Translations under genes and position numbers: made by a program
From: Thermoactinomyces daqus
GTDB lineage: Bacteria > Bacillota > Bacilli > Thermoactinomycetales > Thermoactinomycetaceae
Assembly (NCBI RefSeq): GCF_000763315.1
Contig: NZ_JPST01000003.1
Location: 62,001-126,000, forward strand
Direction: 5' to 3'
Length of the DNA: 64,000 bases
The notes under the pieces: generated by a model
The model's database searches: none
What the model was told of the DNA's origin: nothing
Seen by the model: the letters and a program-made list of their open reading frames with translations, nothing else
Shown: positions 56,752-64,000 of the stretch, piece by piece
Numbering within the stretch: the first letter of the stretch is position 1
Layout of the letters: each line of letters opens with the position of its first letter

Positions 56752-57399
56752 CTAGGCTTGTACGGATAAATGAGACTGAATGAAGCCAAGCATTTTCCCC
56801 CTGACTCCCTCCGGATCACGCCGGCACTCGATCAGCCATTCATCCGACACCAATTCTTTCATCAAGCTGTATCGAAGTCTCGGATCTTTTACTTCTGCGC
56901 GGACTTTTTCTCTCATCTCCTGCAATAAACCGAGGTAGCGTTCGTACTCTTCACCAAACGATTTTTCCAGGTCCTGGCGGATCTTTTTCGCGAGCGACGG
57001 GCTGGCTCCACCGGTGGAAATGGCGATCTGCAACGGTCCCCGCTTCACTGTGGAGGGAACGGTGAAATTGCACAGTTCAGGCTGATCAACGACATTGATC
57101 CACTGCCCCCGCTCCTTGGCATCGCGATAGATCGCCTCATTGGTTTGGTTGTCATCAGTAGCGGCGATGACGAGAAAGCAGCCAATTCCGTCCGTCGGTG
57201 CGTACGGTCGATTTTTCCACTCGACTCTGCCGAGCAGGGCCCACTTTTGAATGAGGGGGGTGGCTGACGGGCTGACGACTTTGACCAGCGCTCCGGCTTC
57301 CAGAAGCGCGGCCGCCTTGCGTTCCGCCACCGAACCCCCCCCCACAACCAGGCAGCGCCGGCCGGTTATATCCACCATCATGGCGTATAACGGTTTCAT
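56752..57399 (-). CDS. Precorrin-2 dehydrogenase / siroheme synthase N-domain (SirC/Met8-like)
   Basis: The NAD-binding motif RCLVVGGGSVAERKAAALLEAGA, VIAATDDNQTNEAIYRDA, VDQPELCNFTVPSTV and the TGGASPSLAKKIRQDL stretch identify the enzyme that oxidises precorrin-2 to sirohydrochlorin; some relatives also insert iron. It has 215 residues; AAAGGAG precedes the ATG. With the SUMT domain nearby it completes a route to sirohydrochlorin. Confidence 0.93.
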   Translation of the reverse strand: MKPLYAMMVDITGRRCLVVGGGSVAERKAAALLEAGALVKVVSPSATPLIQKWALLGRVEWKNRPYAPTDGIGCFLVIAATDDNQTNEAIYRDAKERGQWINVVDQPELCNFTVPSTVKRGPLQIAISTGGASPSLAKKIRQDLEKSFGEEYERYLGLLQEMREKVRAEVKDPRLRYSLMKELVSDEWLIECRRDPEGVRGKMLGFIQSHLSVQA

Positions 57400-57418
57400 C
57401 GTATTCTAGCTCCTTTGT

Positions 57419-58234
57419 CTAAAACCAGTGATGAACCGAGTCACTGGATCGCATGGTCACATAGTTGATCAACACAGCCAAAATCGCAAGCGTATTCCAC
57501 CAGGCCAACCGGCGGCCCATCATCTGTTTTCTCCCCCAGCGGTACAAGATCCAGCCATAAAGGAGCGTCACCAAAAACGATCCCCAAACTTTCGGGTCTG
57601 TCCAAAACATGTGCCCAATCGCCTGGTAACTGTAGATCACGCCCAAAACCATCGCGGCAATGAAAAATCCGGTTCCTCCGACCACCAGCCAGATGGAGAA
57701 CCACTCCAACCAGCCCAGACTCGGCAGCTGGCGCAAAAGAAGGTTCCATTTTTTCTGCTTCAACAAGTGGTTGTTGACCAGGTACAATCCGGAACCGATA
57801 CTCGCCAGTGAAAAGGCGGCATAAGCCATCATCGCCATGGCAACATGGATCAAGACCAATTCCTTCAGCAGGAGATGCGTCAATTCTTCAGAACCCTGCC
57901 GGGGAATGAACAGATTGATCGCAAAAACGATAAATCCGATCAAGTTGGCGATGAAGTAAAAGATGTTCATGCGATAGATCAAATGCATCAAAAGCGTAAA
58001 TCCGATCAAAATCCATGAATAGATAAACAGGGCATCAAGCGGAATTGACAAGGCAACATAATGCCCGAGCCCCATTACAAATACGAACGTCTGCATCACC
58101 CAAACGCCCGCCAGAAACAGATAGGAAATCCACCCGGACTTCCTGGTTGGATGAAAGAAATCAGCCAGCGCAAACAGCAAGCTGAGCGCATAGGCATAAA
58201 TCATGAAATCATAGAACCAACGTTCGGCGAACAC
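57419..58234 (-). CDS. hemX: HemX/CcsA-like membrane protein
   Basis: The 271 residues form eight membrane helices and resemble cytochrome c assembly proteins, with WxxF-type stretches such as GHMFWTDPKVWGSFL. HemX in B. subtilis lowers HemA levels; the family may also handle heme. The GTG at 58234 has AAGGGGGAG. It follows hemA after 14 bases. Confidence 0.93.
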   Translation of the reverse strand: MFAERWFYDFMIYAYALSLLFALADFFHPTRKSGWISYLFLAGVWVMQTFVFVMGLGHYVALSIPLDALFIYSWILIGFTLLMHLIYRMNIFYFIANLIGFIVFAINLFIPRQGSEELTHLLLKELVLIHVAMAMMAYAAFSLASIGSGLYLVNNHLLKQKKWNLLLRQLPSLGWLEWFSIWLVVGGTGFFIAAMVLGVIYSYQAIGHMFWTDPKVWGSFLVTLLYGWILYRWGRKQMMGRRLAWWNTLAILAVLINYVTMRSSDSVHHWF

Positions 58235-58248
58235 GGGCTGCTCCCCCT

Positions 58249-59589
58249 TTAAGTGCGGATCAGTTTCCCGCTCGTAAACGCCGGGTGTTTCACTTTTTCA
58301 GATGTCTTGTCCCCGTTGTCATCCAGTAGTTTTTCCAAAGCGAACAAGGTGACAAACATCTCCTGCGCCGCTTCTTTCTTCGGTGTGGTCGCCAGTTCCT
58401 TGACACGGACGATCGGCTCGTGCATCAACTGATTCACAATGCTCTTTGTGTGTTTGCGAATCACTCTGCGCTGTTTTTCCGTCAGGTCCGGCAGCTTCCG
58501 TTCAATGCGCAGGACGGCTTCCTCCTGAATCGCCAGCGCCTTTTCGCGCAACGCCGTAATGAGCGGCACCACACCCAAAGTTTCCATCCACTCATCAAAT
58601 TCTTTTTGTTTTTGTTCAATCCAGACGGCGATTTTTTTCGCTTCCTGCTCCCTGAGCGCGAGATTGGAATCCACAATTCCATGCAAATCGTCTATATCAT
58701 ACAAGAAAACTTGATCCAATTCATGGATGGAGGGCTCTATGTCGCGCGGTACCGCAATATCGATCATGAACAGCGGAGAGCGCCGCCGAGCAGCAATCGG
58801 AGCGACCATATCCCTTGTCAAAACAGGTTCCCGGGACCCGGTTGAGCTGACCACGATATCAGCTTCAGCCAGCGCGGAAAGCAATTGATCCCATGCCCGG
58901 GCTTCACCGTGAAACCTGGCAGCCAACTCCTCTGCTTTGTCCAGGGTGCGGTTCACCACCAGGACGCGCGCCGCCCCGGTCGAATAAAAATGCTTCGCCG
59001 TCAGCTCGCTCATTTCCCCCGCACCGATGAGCAAAATCGTTTTATCGGCAAAGGAATCGAACATTTTTTTCCCAAGCTCAACGGCAGCATAACTGACAGA
59101 CACGGCATTTTGCCCGATTTCCGTCTCCGAGTGAACGCGTTTTCCGAAGGTCACCGCTTGTTTAAACAACATATTGAAGATGGTTCCCGTCGTCCCCGTC
59201 GACTGAGCGGTCAAAAAGGCGTGTTTCACCTGACCCAAAATTTGTGTTTCCCCGATCACAAGAGAATCGAGGCCGCAAACTACATGGTAGAGATGCCGCA
59301 CCGCTTCCTGATTCGCTTTTACATAAAGATGGTCGGCAAACTCCTGGCGGGGAATGCGAAACCAGCTTTCCAGAAAGGTTTTGGTATAATAATCTCCTGT
59401 ATGCAATTGATCACAGACCACATAAAGTTCCATGCGGTTACACGTGCTGACGATCACGCATTCCATGATGCTTTTCATATCACGTAAACTTCTCAAGGCA
59501 AGTTCAAGTCGGTCTTCAGCAAAAGAAAATCGTTCACGCAGTTCAACTGGTGCTGTTTTATGGTTTAATCCGACTGTTAAAATATGCAA
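58249..59589 (-). CDS. hemA: Glutamyl-tRNA reductase
   Basis: HemA reduces glutamyl-tRNA to glutamate-1-semialdehyde. The catalytic cysteine is in IVSTCNRMELYVV, the NADPH loop in LLIGAGEMSELTAKHF, and the dimerisation helices follow at the C-terminus. I start at the TTG at 59589 (MHILTVGLNHKTAPVE), matching the B. subtilis N-terminus, with GAGGTGA upstream, giving 446 residues. An in-frame ATG at 59670 lies inside the promoter -10 and cannot be translated from that transcript. Confidence 0.97.
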   Translation of the reverse strand: MHILTVGLNHKTAPVELRERFSFAEDRLELALRSLRDMKSIMECVIVSTCNRMELYVVCDQLHTGDYYTKTFLESWFRIPRQEFADHLYVKANQEAVRHLYHVVCGLDSLVIGETQILGQVKHAFLTAQSTGTTGTIFNMLFKQAVTFGKRVHSETEIGQNAVSVSYAAVELGKKMFDSFADKTILLIGAGEMSELTAKHFYSTGAARVLVVNRTLDKAEELAARFHGEARAWDQLLSALAEADIVVSSTGSREPVLTRDMVAPIAARRRSPLFMIDIAVPRDIEPSIHELDQVFLYDIDDLHGIVDSNLALREQEAKKIAVWIEQKQKEFDEWMETLGVVPLITALREKALAIQEEAVLRIERKLPDLTEKQRRVIRKHTKSIVNQLMHEPIVRVKELATTPKKEAAQEMFVTLFALEKLLDDNGDKTSEKVKHPAFTSGKLIRT

Positions 59590-59668
59590 CTTCGTTTCAC
59601 CTCGAATCCCGGAACAGCCTTCCTCTTGACTCGGCAATCCGGGCAAAAGTGAATAAAATTCAATATCC

Positions 59669-59696
59669 ATTATATCACAGAGATTTCAAATCCCAA
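59669..59696 (-). promoter_or_regulatory. Promoter of the hemA operon
   Basis: TTGGGA (59691-59696), 16 bases, TATAAT (59669-59674) with an extended TGA before the -10. The leader to hemA is about 75 bases. Confidence 0.65.
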
Positions 59697-59734
59697 GTTT
59701 CGCCCTGTGAACACATTTTGAAGCCCAGATTGTG

Positions 59735-59753
59735 TATAATAATAATAATAATA
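59735..59753. repeat. (ATA)n trinucleotide tract upstream of the binding-protein gene
   Basis: The tract reads TATAATAATAATAATAATAA, about six units, and contains a -10-like TATAAT at its start. It lies about 90 bases before the lipoprotein gene on the plus strand. Confidence 0.8.
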
Positions 59754-59842
59754 AGAAATAGCAGAAGTTTGCGAAAATCCCTTTTGTTTACCGGTTCGAC
59801 ACCACCTTCCGGTTACTGAGACCACTTTGAGAGGTGACGCCC

Positions 59843-60858
59843 ATGAACCGCTTGACTCGATCGTTTGGTTTCGTGTTGGCGCTCGTCATCGTTCTCCTTT
59901 TAACCGCTTGCTCTTCCTCCTCTTCCCGGTCCGGACTGCGGCAAATCCGACTGGTGGAAGTCACCCATTCACTCTTCTATGCTCCTCAATATGTTGCCTT
60001 GGAAAAAGGTTTTTTCAAGGAACAAGGCCTGGACATTCAGCTGTCCAATGGCAACGGGGGCGATAAAACCATGACAACACTGGTCGCAGGCCAATCCGAT
60101 ATCGTCCTGGTCGGAGCTGAAGCGGCCATTTATGTGACAGCCCGGTCCTCTGCACATCCGATCACCGCCTTCGCACAATTGACCCAAACGGACGGTTCCT
60201 TTCTCGTTTCCCGCCAGCCGATTCCCCACTTTGACTGGTCGATGCTCAAGGGTAAATCCCTGCTCGGGCAGCGGCGCGGAGGAATGCCGGAAATGATCAG
60301 TGAATACGTACAACGGAAACACGGTCTCACCCCGCACAAAGATGTCCAAATCATCCAGAATGTCGATTATCAGAATCTGGCAAACGCCTTTGTCGCCGGA
60401 ACCGGCGATTTCGTTCAACTGTTTGAACCAATGGCCTCCAAAATCGAAAAAGAAAAAAAGGCTACATCGTTGCCTCCTTCGGCAAGGACAGCGGCCATGT
60501 TCCCTATACCTGCTACATGACCAATCAATCCTATATCAAACAGAACCCTGACATAATCCGGCGTTTTACCCGCGCCGTCCAAAAAGGACAAGACTGGGTC
60601 GCCACCCATACCCCCGGGGAAATTGCCGACGTGATCGCCCCGCAATTCCCCGACACCGACCGCGACATTCTGGTGCGCGTCATTCAGCGCTACAAAGAGC
60701 AGGATTCCTATGCCAAAAACACCATCATCGATGAAGAAGAGTATAACCGCTTATTGACGGTCATGTCCCAAGCAGGCGAACTTCCGGCTAAAATCCCCTA
60801 TCAAAAGCTGGTGGACACTTCCTTTGCCAAAGAGGTTTCAACCAAACAAAAACAATAA
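59843..60858 (+). pseudogene. NMT1/SsuA-like ABC substrate-binding lipoprotein, frameshifted
   Basis: A lipoprotein signal (VLLLTAC) and the start IRLVEVTHSLFYAPQYVALEK followed by GFFKEQGLDIQL mark a type II binding protein of the nitrate/sulfonate/thiamine-precursor class. At a run of seven A (60453-60459) the frame is lost; adding one A lets it continue as GYIVASFGKDSGHVPYTCYM into TNQSYIKQNPDIIRRF and on to 60858, 338 residues in all. As read, it ends early at 60520. The ATG at 59843 has GAGAGGTGA. The downstream ATPase and permease are intact, so either the run length is misread or the importer is disabled. Confidence 0.85.
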
Positions 60859-60874
60859 AAAGGGGGGATCGAAG

Positions 60875-61645
60875 ATGAATTCGCCACCGGCTGTGCAGAT
60901 TGAAAATTTAACCCATGCCTATTTTACGAAAAAAGAAGAAGTGACGGCGATCCGTTCCGTTTCCTTTTCAGTGGATGAAGGCGAATTTGTCGCTCTCGTC
61001 GGCCCCAGCGGTTGCGGAAAAAGCACCATCCTTTCACTGATCGCCGGGATCTTCCCCGCGACCAAAGGCATAATCCGACTGTTCGGCAAAAAAATTGACG
61101 GCCCTTCTTTTCGCACCAGCTACATGTTGCAAAAAGACGGACTGCTCGAGTGGAGAACTGTGGAACAAAATATGCTGTTCGGACTGCAAATTCAGGGTCA
61201 GGCCACCCCGGACAAAATCGCCAAGGCGAGGGATCTGCTGGAAAAAATGGGGCTAAAGCATGTCAGTCATCACTATCCGTCCCAATTATCCGGCGGAATG
61301 AGACAACGTGTCGCTCTGGTGCGAACCTTGGCCGTCGAACCAGATATATTATTGCTGGATGAACCTTTTTCCGCGTTGGATATCCAAAACAAAATCCTGC
61401 TCGAAGATCTGCTCGCCCGGGCGTTAAAGGAAGAAAACAAAACGGCGCTACTCGTCACACACGATCTGGAAGAAGCGATTGCCGTAGGTGACCGGATTCT
61501 CGTAATGGGCGGGCAACCGGGCGAGATCCGGCACCAGATCCATGTCCCCGAAGAACTGAGAAGTTTGCCGCCGCTCAAAGCGCGCAGCCATCCCGCCTTC
61601 CGGGTGATCTTTGAAGAACTTTGGAGGGAAGTGGAAAAACCGTGA
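60875..61645 (+). CDS. ABC transporter ATP-binding protein (nitrate/sulfonate/taurine type)
   Basis: The 256 residues carry Walker A GPSGCGKST, the signature PSQLSGGMRQRVALVRTL and Walker B DILLLDEPFSALD, and close with the HPAFRVIFEELWREV tail typical of SsuB/TauB/ThiZ-like importers. The ATG at 60875 has AAAGGGGGG. It overlaps the permease gene start and belongs with the binding protein upstream. The substrate is not determined. Confidence 0.93.
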   Translation: MNSPPAVQIENLTHAYFTKKEEVTAIRSVSFSVDEGEFVALVGPSGCGKSTILSLIAGIFPATKGIIRLFGKKIDGPSFRTSYMLQKDGLLEWRTVEQNMLFGLQIQGQATPDKIAKARDLLEKMGLKHVSHHYPSQLSGGMRQRVALVRTLAVEPDILLLDEPFSALDIQNKILLEDLLARALKEENKTALLVTHDLEEAIAVGDRILVMGGQPGEIRHQIHVPEELRSLPPLKARSHPAFRVIFEELWREVEKP

Positions 61646-62457
61646 AATGGATAAAAAAAGGCGAAGCCAGTCCGGAACACGCCGCCTATCTTCGTCGCCT
61701 CTACATTCGCACTGTCTGGATTTGGCTGATTCGCCTTCTTCTGTTGCTCGGCTTGATCTGGGGATGGGAATGGGGAGCGAACAACGGCTGGATTGATCCT
61801 TTCCTCTTCAGCAGTCCGTCCCGCATCTGGGAACAGGCAAACCAGCTGGTCCAGTCCGGTGCGCTTTTTCATCACATCTTTATGACATCGGCGGAAACGA
61901 TCGCCGGTTTTATCCTGGGCACGGCCAGCGGCGTCGCTCTGGCAACGCTCATCTGGTCCTCTTCTTTCCTGTCCCGCGTGCTCGATCCTTATCTGGTCGT
62001 GATCAACAGCATGCCCAAAGTAGCCCTCGGTCCCCTTTTTATCGTGACAATGGGAGCCGGGTTTCCCTCGATTCTCGCCATGGCGATCGCCATCACGATC
62101 ATCATCACCACTTTGGTAATCCATACCAGCTTTCAGAGCGTCGATGAGAGCTATCTGATCCTGGCGCGGTCTTTTGGCGCCACTCGCGCTCAGATTTTCC
62201 GCACCATTATCTTCCCCGCCAGTATACCGGACATCATCGCCGCTTTAAAAGTAAATGTCGGCTTGTCCTGGGTCGGCGTCATCGTCGGTGAATTTCTGGT
62301 CTCCAAAGAAGGACTGGGTTATTTGATTATCTACGGCTTTCAGGTATTCAATCTCAATTTGGTCATGCTGAGCCTTGTGATCGTGGCGATTATTGCGACG
62401 ATTATGTACCAGCTGATCGCCTGGGTCGAGCAAAAATGGGGACGCCGCCACAGCTGA
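61642..62457 (+). CDS. ABC transporter permease (SsuC/TauC/ThiX type)
   Basis: The 271 residues form six helices with the EAA loop ESYLILARSFGATRAQIFRT that contacts the ATPase. The GTG at 61642 overlaps the ATPase stop as GTGA; an upstream TTG at 61621 is also open. With the two preceding genes it makes a complete importer of the taurine, sulfonate or hydroxymethylpyrimidine kind. Confidence 0.9.
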   Translation: MKWIKKGEASPEHAAYLRRLYIRTVWIWLIRLLLLLGLIWGWEWGANNGWIDPFLFSSPSRIWEQANQLVQSGALFHHIFMTSAETIAGFILGTASGVALATLIWSSSFLSRVLDPYLVVINSMPKVALGPLFIVTMGAGFPSILAMAIAITIIITTLVIHTSFQSVDESYLILARSFGATRAQIFRTIIFPASIPDIIAALKVNVGLSWVGVIVGEFLVSKEGLGYLIIYGFQVFNLNLVMLSLVIVAIIATIMYQLIAWVEQKWGRRHS

Positions 62458-62548
62458 TCCGTTTAAACATTGTCGCTCCATTTTATGCAAATTGTGTTAA
62501 GATTAAAAAGGAAAAATCTACTTCTTTCATTCAAGGAGCGAACAACTG

Positions 62549-63019
62549 ATGAAAGTGAAGCTGACCGGACTTATCCTCATTCTTGCAGGGATATTGCTCA
62601 TGTTGATCAAATCGGATCTGGCTTCGATCACATCTCTTCTCACCTGGCCTTTTATTCTCTTTTTGCTCGGCGCCATTCTCATGTTTTTTGCTTTGTCCAA
62701 GCGAAATCATGTTCTTACCCTGTGGACCGGCCTGATCACCGCTCTGGGCCTCTCCATCTGGGGAATAAAATATGTCGACGGATGGCCTAAACATTGGAGC
62801 CTGTTGCTTGTGTTATTTGGGATTGCGGTACTGTTTTCCTTCTCCATTTCCAAAAACCACATTACGGGCATTGTCGGGGGCATTATGGTGATTACCGGGA
62901 TTTTTGCCTATCCTGGCATTGCCAATCTTCCGGTCATCTCACCCATCACCTCGATTCTGCACGGAATCTGGCCGGTTTTTGTCGTTATTCTCGGCTTGTT
63001 CCTTGTCACCAGAAAATAA
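62549..63019 (+). CDS. LiaF/DUF5668-like four-helix membrane protein
   Basis: The 156 residues form about six short hydrophobic segments, repeating the pattern LILAGILLML, WPFILFLLGAILMFFAL, HWSLLLVLFGIAVLF and GIWPVFVVILGLFLV. Such WP.h.hhhG units occur in LiaF-N/DUF5668 proteins of envelope-stress systems. The function is unknown. AAGGAG lies before the ATG. It is followed by map. Confidence 0.7.
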   Translation: MKVKLTGLILILAGILLMLIKSDLASITSLLTWPFILFLLGAILMFFALSKRNHVLTLWTGLITALGLSIWGIKYVDGWPKHWSLLLVLFGIAVLFSFSISKNHITGIVGGIMVITGIFAYPGIANLPVISPITSILHGIWPVFVVILGLFLVTRK

Positions 63020-63075
63020 TTGGGGCATAGTATATAGATACTAGATACTCAAAAATTCTCATCGGAGCGAAGCAA

Positions 63076-63828
63076 ATGATATCCATACGAACACCGGAAG
63101 AAATTGCACTCATGCACAAAGCAGGCAAACTTCTTGCTGCCTGCCACCGGGAACTGCGCAAGCGGATCCGTCCGGGGGTGACCACCTGGGAGATCGACCA
63201 ATGGGTGGAAAATTACTTGATGCAGCATGGAGCCACTCCCGAACAAAAAGACTATATGGGTTACCCATACGCTACCTGCGCCTCGGTCAATGATGAGGTG
63301 TGCCACGGATTTCCGCGCAAAACCCCGCTTGCTGAAGGAGATATCGTCACCATCGACTTGGTCGTCAACTTAAATGGCTGGCTGGCCGATTCAGCATGGT
63401 CCTATGCTGTCGGAAAAATCTCCCCTGAGGCGCAGAGGCTGTTAAAGGCAACAAAAGAAGCGCTTTACCGTGGAATTGCCAAAGCGCGTTCAGGCAATCG
63501 CATCGGCGACATTTCCCACGCGATTCAGACATATGCCGAATCTCAGGGACTTTCCGTGGTGCGCCCTTTCATCGGCCACGGAATCGGCAAACATATACAC
63601 GAAGAACCCGAAGTTCCCCATTACGGCCCTCCCGGACAAGGACCGCTCATTCAGGAAGGCATGGTGTTCACGATCGAGCCGATGCTGAACCTCGGTTCCC
63701 ATCATGTCAGGCTGATGCCGGACGGCTGGACGGCCAAAACGGTGGATGGCAGCCTGTCCGCACAATATGAACACACCATTGCCATCATGCCGGAAGGCCC
63801 CCTCATCTTAACCGCACAAGACGAGTAA
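63076..63828 (+). CDS. map: Methionine aminopeptidase, type I
   Basis: Map removes initiator methionine. The metal ligands are D in IDLVVNLNGWLADSA (two), H in FIGHGIGKHIHEEP, E in FTIEPML and E in SAQYEHT. The 250 residues match type I. GGAGCG precedes the ATG at 63076. No ribosomal protein genes adjoin it, so it is probably a second, stand-alone copy. Confidence 0.96.
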   Translation: MISIRTPEEIALMHKAGKLLAACHRELRKRIRPGVTTWEIDQWVENYLMQHGATPEQKDYMGYPYATCASVNDEVCHGFPRKTPLAEGDIVTIDLVVNLNGWLADSAWSYAVGKISPEAQRLLKATKEALYRGIAKARSGNRIGDISHAIQTYAESQGLSVVRPFIGHGIGKHIHEEPEVPHYGPPGQGPLIQEGMVFTIEPMLNLGSHHVRLMPDGWTAKTVDGSLSAQYEHTIAIMPEGPLILTAQDE

Positions 63829-63850
63829 AAGCCCGGATCACCGGGCTTTT
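63827..63850. terminator. Bidirectional terminator after map
   Basis: AAAAGCCCGG and CCGGGCTTTT pair around a four-base loop; it serves map and the convergent partial gene. Confidence 0.9.
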
Positions 63851-63870
63851 ACTCGTTATTGCTCTTTGTC

Positions 63871-64000
63871 TCAGCGATCCCCTGCCAGCCACTCAATCGT
63901 ATTTACAGCCAGGATGGAATCGTCATAATCGTACCAGTTCGGGTGTAAGCTGTCACCGGGATTCCCTGTGCCATCATCATACAAGGAGGAGTCACCAAGA
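63871..64000 (-). CDS. C-terminus of an unknown protein (5' part beyond window)
   Basis: A frame open to the window edge ends with TGA at 63871-63873. The 43 visible residues include LYDDGTGNPGDSLHPNWYDY and end LAVNTIEWLAGDR. The asparagine-x-x-hydrophobic..N.hEWL ending recalls the C-termini of glutamine-amidotransferase-like or DUF4350 domains, but the piece is too short for a call. The shared terminator supports that it is a gene. Confidence 0.55.
   Translation of the reverse strand, partial: LGDSSLYDDGTGNPGDSLHPNWYDYDDSILAVNTIEWLAGDR

Noticed and set aside
59590-59670. N-terminal extension of hemA from an ATG at 59670
   Set aside because: The ATG overlaps the -10 hexamer of the operon promoter, so it is not in the transcript; the TTG with GAGGTGA fits homologues.
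61273-62124. A 283-codon minus-strand frame opposite the ABC importer genes
   Set aside because: Antisense to clear ATPase and permease motifs; no start site.

Overview
The window reads as chromosomal core DNA of an endospore-forming Bacillales bacterium. Base composition looks close to half G+C by eye (not computed). Gene order follows the Bacillus subtilis blocks yrbG-yrzE-yajC-tgt-queA-ruvBA, yebC/safA, spo0B-obg, rpmA-prp-rplU-spoIVFBA-minDC-mreDCB-radC-maf-spoIIB-comC-folC, and valS-ysxE-spoVID-hemL-hemB-hemD-hemC-hemX-hemA. Departures from Bacillus (a ruvC gene, a two-gene NAD synthase, a cobA-hemD fusion, a siroheme-decarboxylase gene and a pilT gene) suggest a more distant relative such as Thermoactinomycetaceae; that placement is inference. 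Most genes lie on the minus strand.

Region by region. 1-6.3 kb: a DUF421 membrane protein cut by the window edge, YrzE, YajC, the queuosine enzymes Tgt and QueA, a DUF2905 protein and RuvB-RuvA-RuvC. 6.4-11.4 kb: a lipoprotein deacetylase, a small methyltransferase, an EamA transporter, Spo0M, a DinB-like protein and small ORFs. 11.5-18.6 kb: YebC, a split NAD synthase, a CotS-family kinase, a SafA-like LysM protein, and on the plus strand an SGNH hydrolase with a bacitracin-type ABC exporter. 18.6-23.3 kb: amino-acid genes ilvE (behind a ykkC-class, probably ppGpp, riboswitch), pheA, thrB, thrC and an ACT-domain regulator. 23.5-36.1 kb: an LMW phosphatase, Obg, Spo0B, L27/Prp/L21 with an L21 leader, SpoIVFB/FA, MinD/C, MreD/C/B, RadC, Maf and a SpoIIB-like SPOR protein. 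36.2-43.9 kb: a prepilin peptidase and frameshifted pilT in the comC position, EcsAB, a SCO1 protein, MurC and FolC. 44-50 kb: ValS behind a T-box, two small membrane-protein ORFs, YsxE and SpoVID. 50.2-59.7 kb: tetrapyrrole genes hemL, (crystallin), ahbAB-like, hemB, cobA-hemD, hemC, sirC, hemX and hemA. 59.8-64 kb: a taurine/NMT1-type ABC importer whose binding protein is frameshifted, a LiaF-like membrane protein, methionine aminopeptidase and the C-terminus of an unknown protein.

How it fits together. The tetrapyrrole block can take glutamyl-tRNA to uroporphyrinogen III and on to siroheme, and carries a two-domain siroheme-decarboxylase homologue, so it may feed an alternative heme or d1-heme route. 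Several loci serve sporulation: Spo0B, Spo0M, SpoIVFAB, SpoIIB-like, SafA, SpoVID and two CotS-family proteins. A beta/gamma-crystallin with a sigma-E-like promoter interrupts the hem cluster and is the least expected gene here. Translation control is visible as a T-box, an L21 leader, the ilvE riboswitch and a possible SD-masking hairpin before radC. Two homopolymer frameshifts (pilT, binding protein) are either sequencing errors or true inactivation/phase switching. No rRNA, tRNA, CRISPR array or intact transposase gene was found.
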